From Euryarchaeota archaeon UBA605 (GTDB lineage Archaea > Thermoplasmatota > Poseidoniia > Poseidoniales > Thalassarchaeaceae), in the NCBI GenBank assembly GCA_002504905.1, contig DATY01000006.1, positions 1-64,000 of the forward strand: a DNA stretch of 64,000 nucleotides, written 5' to 3'. Position 1 is the first letter of the stretch. Every line of letters begins with the position of its first letter. The position numbers and the translations under genes were made by a program. Below the pieces are notes generated by a model that did no database searches, was not told where the DNA came from, and saw nothing but the letters and a program-made list of their open reading frames with translations. Of the stretch, positions 63,241 through 64,000 are shown in pieces.

Positions 63241-63550
63241 GAGTGCCCAACTGGCAACACCGAGTTGACAAAACCCCCTGCCGGAGGTGATAGGATGAAA
63301 CTCGGTACCACAGATTTGGGTCTCCGTCTGTCGAAGACCAGAGTGACGATTTGTGAATAATTGAAGAGATTATTCCTCTAAGAATGACCTCTGGCGCAAA
63401 ACAGACGGTATGGATTATGTAAGGTCCCCTGTTGACCGAAAGGGATGATTCTAGGGACTACCCCATAATCCAACATACGTCCTAGGGTGGGGTCAGGAAC
63501 CAGAGTACGAAAGTACGGTGAAAGGTTCCGTTACACCCTGGGGCACACTC
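63241..63550 (+). ncRNA. Four-hairpin H/ACA-type guide RNA (candidate)
   Basis: The non-coding stretch folds by eye into four hairpins. Unit 1: lower stem 63245-63250/63316-63321, upper stem 63259-63266/63299-63306. Unit 2: 63324-63330/63402-63408 and 63338-63343/63389-63394. Unit 3: 63411-63419/63464-63472 and 63424-63428/63454-63458, ACA at 63473-63475, 14 nt below the pocket. Unit 4: 11-bp lower stem 63479-63489/63534-63544, upper stem 63496-63501/63524-63529, GAAA-capped stem 63505-63516, ACA at 63545-63547, 15 nt below. Each unit has GA opposite NNNGA, as in L7Ae kink-turns. Units 1 and 2 lack a clean ACA. A T-run ends it at 63551. Archaeal H/ACA RNAs guide pseudouridylation with Cbf5, Nop10, Gar1 and L7Ae. 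Confidence 0.8.
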
Positions 63551-63556
63551 TTTTTT
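63548..63556 (+). terminator. T-tract terminator after the guide RNA
   Basis: CTC followed by six T directly after the last ACA box, matching the oligo-T signal used by archaeal RNA polymerase. Confidence 0.6.
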
Positions 63557-63595
63557 CCGCAGTTATCAAGTCATATGCGTATCTCTGACTAATCA

Positions 63596-64000
63596 ATGAG
63601 TAGTATCGGACTTGTTGGTGGGACCTTCGAATTCTTTCATATTGGTCATCAGAAATTGATAGATTCTTGTCTATCGAATTGTGATATTCTTGAGATATGG
63701 GTTTTATCTGATAAAATTGCTCGCCAAAAAGATTCAAGAATTTCTTCATGGAAAGAAAGATGTGAATTAATTAAACAAGAGCTTTCTCATGAACAATATT
63801 CTAGAATTACTTTTCATGAATTATTGGATGATTTTGGTATTGCTATTTCACATGAAAAAGCTGACAAGATTTTTTGCACCACTGAAACACTTTCTACTTG
63901 TCAATTGATTAATAAAAAACGTATTGAAAATGGATTAATTCCATTATCAATAATAATAGTACAACATGCATTATCTGAAGATGGAGAAATTATTTCTAGT
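63596..64000 (+). CDS. Phosphopantetheine adenylyltransferase, archaeal/eukaryotic type (partial)
   Basis: 135 codons up to the right window edge; the C-terminus is missing. GLVGGTFEFFHIGHQKLIDSCL is the nucleotidyltransferase T/HxGH opening, and VLSDKIARQKDSRISSWKERCELIKQEL follows. This layout matches the archaeal/eukaryotic PPAT (COG1019) that makes dephospho-CoA, rather than bacterial CoaD. The usual GGTFD is GGTFE. ATG 63596 follows the RNA terminator by 40 bp. Confidence 0.87.
   Translation, partial: MSSIGLVGGTFEFFHIGHQKLIDSCLSNCDILEIWVLSDKIARQKDSRISSWKERCELIKQELSHEQYSRITFHELLDDFGIAISHEKADKIFCTTETLSTCQLINKKRIENGLIPLSIIIVQHALSEDGEIISS

Noticed and set aside
63241..63550. RNase P RNA or SRP RNA as identity of the structured RNA
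   Set aside because: The conserved GAGGAAAGUC/ACAGAA core of RNase P and the helix 8 GUCAGG...AGCAG loop of SRP RNA are not found; the kink-turn plus pocket plus ACA pattern fits H/ACA better.
1..64000. CRISPR arrays, insertion sequences, prophage or integron
   Set aside because: No spaced direct repeats, transposase or integrase motifs or terminal inverted repeats were seen; composition is even throughout.

Overview
The window reads as chromosomal DNA of an uncultured planktonic archaeon, most likely a Thermoplasmatota lineage of the Marine Group II/III type. The archaeal markers are a thermosome, a Cdc48-type double AAA ATPase, MC1 chromatin protein, Hjc resolvase, stand-alone Bud32, TtuA/Ncs6, archaeal-type PPAT, NadA and PyrB/PyrI. 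Bacterial-looking genes are mixed in: DnaK, threonyl-tRNA synthetase, TrhO, GlpX-type FBPase, acyl-CoA enzymes and an actinobacterial-looking succinate dehydrogenase. The DNA is AT-rich, gene-dense and evenly composed. I see no insertion sequence, CRISPR array, prophage or rRNA. The lineage is inferred from gene content only.

Layout. 1-3.9 kb: partial M50 protease, small coiled-coil protein, Hjc, macrodomain protein, Lrp-type ligand-binding domain, MC1. 3.9-9.2 kb: sdhCAB, an unlisted 37-residue zinc ribbon and an aldehyde dehydrogenase. 9.3-16 kb: Cdc48 plus PRC-barrel, then DUF4350-DUF58-membrane protein. 16.3-18.7 kb: TtuA and pyrBI. 18.8-23.7 kb: sugar kinase, secreted glycoprotein-like protein, membrane coiled-coil protein. 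23.7-32.1 kb: trhO, thrS, NAD-kinase-like, pyrG, threonine dehydrogenase, thermosome. 32.3-38 kb: Hsp20-like protein, DnaK, PspC, leucyl aminopeptidase, agmatinase, DUF6015-like. 38-45 kb: large surface protein, tRNA-Gly, ArsC-like reductase, odd Mrp ATPase, PAP2 fusion. 45-49.2 kb: nadA, bud32, rdgB, Pro-rich membrane protein, enoyl-CoA hydratase. 49.2-56.7 kb: acyl-CoA/aldehyde genes including a BoxB-like di-iron epoxidase and a geranylgeranyl-reductase-family flavoprotein. 56.7-59.7 kb: moaE, moaC, glpX, class I aldolase. 59.7-63.2 kb: two small winged-helix-like proteins divergent from an 875-residue winged-helix-start protein. 63.2-64 kb: a structured RNA and the start of PPAT.

The metabolic picture is an aerobic heterotroph: a complete succinate dehydrogenase, a set of enoyl-CoA hydratases, 3-hydroxyacyl-CoA dehydrogenase and aldehyde dehydrogenases, a possible oxygen-dependent CoA-thioester ring epoxidation step, and gluconeogenesis through aldolase and FBPase.

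The most notable non-coding object is at about 63241-63550. It folds by hand into four consecutive hairpins, each with a GA...NNNGA kink-turn and an internal pocket. The last two end in ACA boxes 14 and 15 nt below the pocket. The fourth pocket is exactly complementary to the conserved helix 69 loop of 23S rRNA, predicting pseudouridylation at the E. coli 1915 equivalent. I interpret it as a four-unit H/ACA guide RNA. Other items worth a look are an Mrp ATPase whose CxxC site is replaced by an Ig-like insertion, the BoxB-like cluster, repeated interlocked 4-bp stop codons between convergent genes, and a repeat operator in front of the 875-residue protein.
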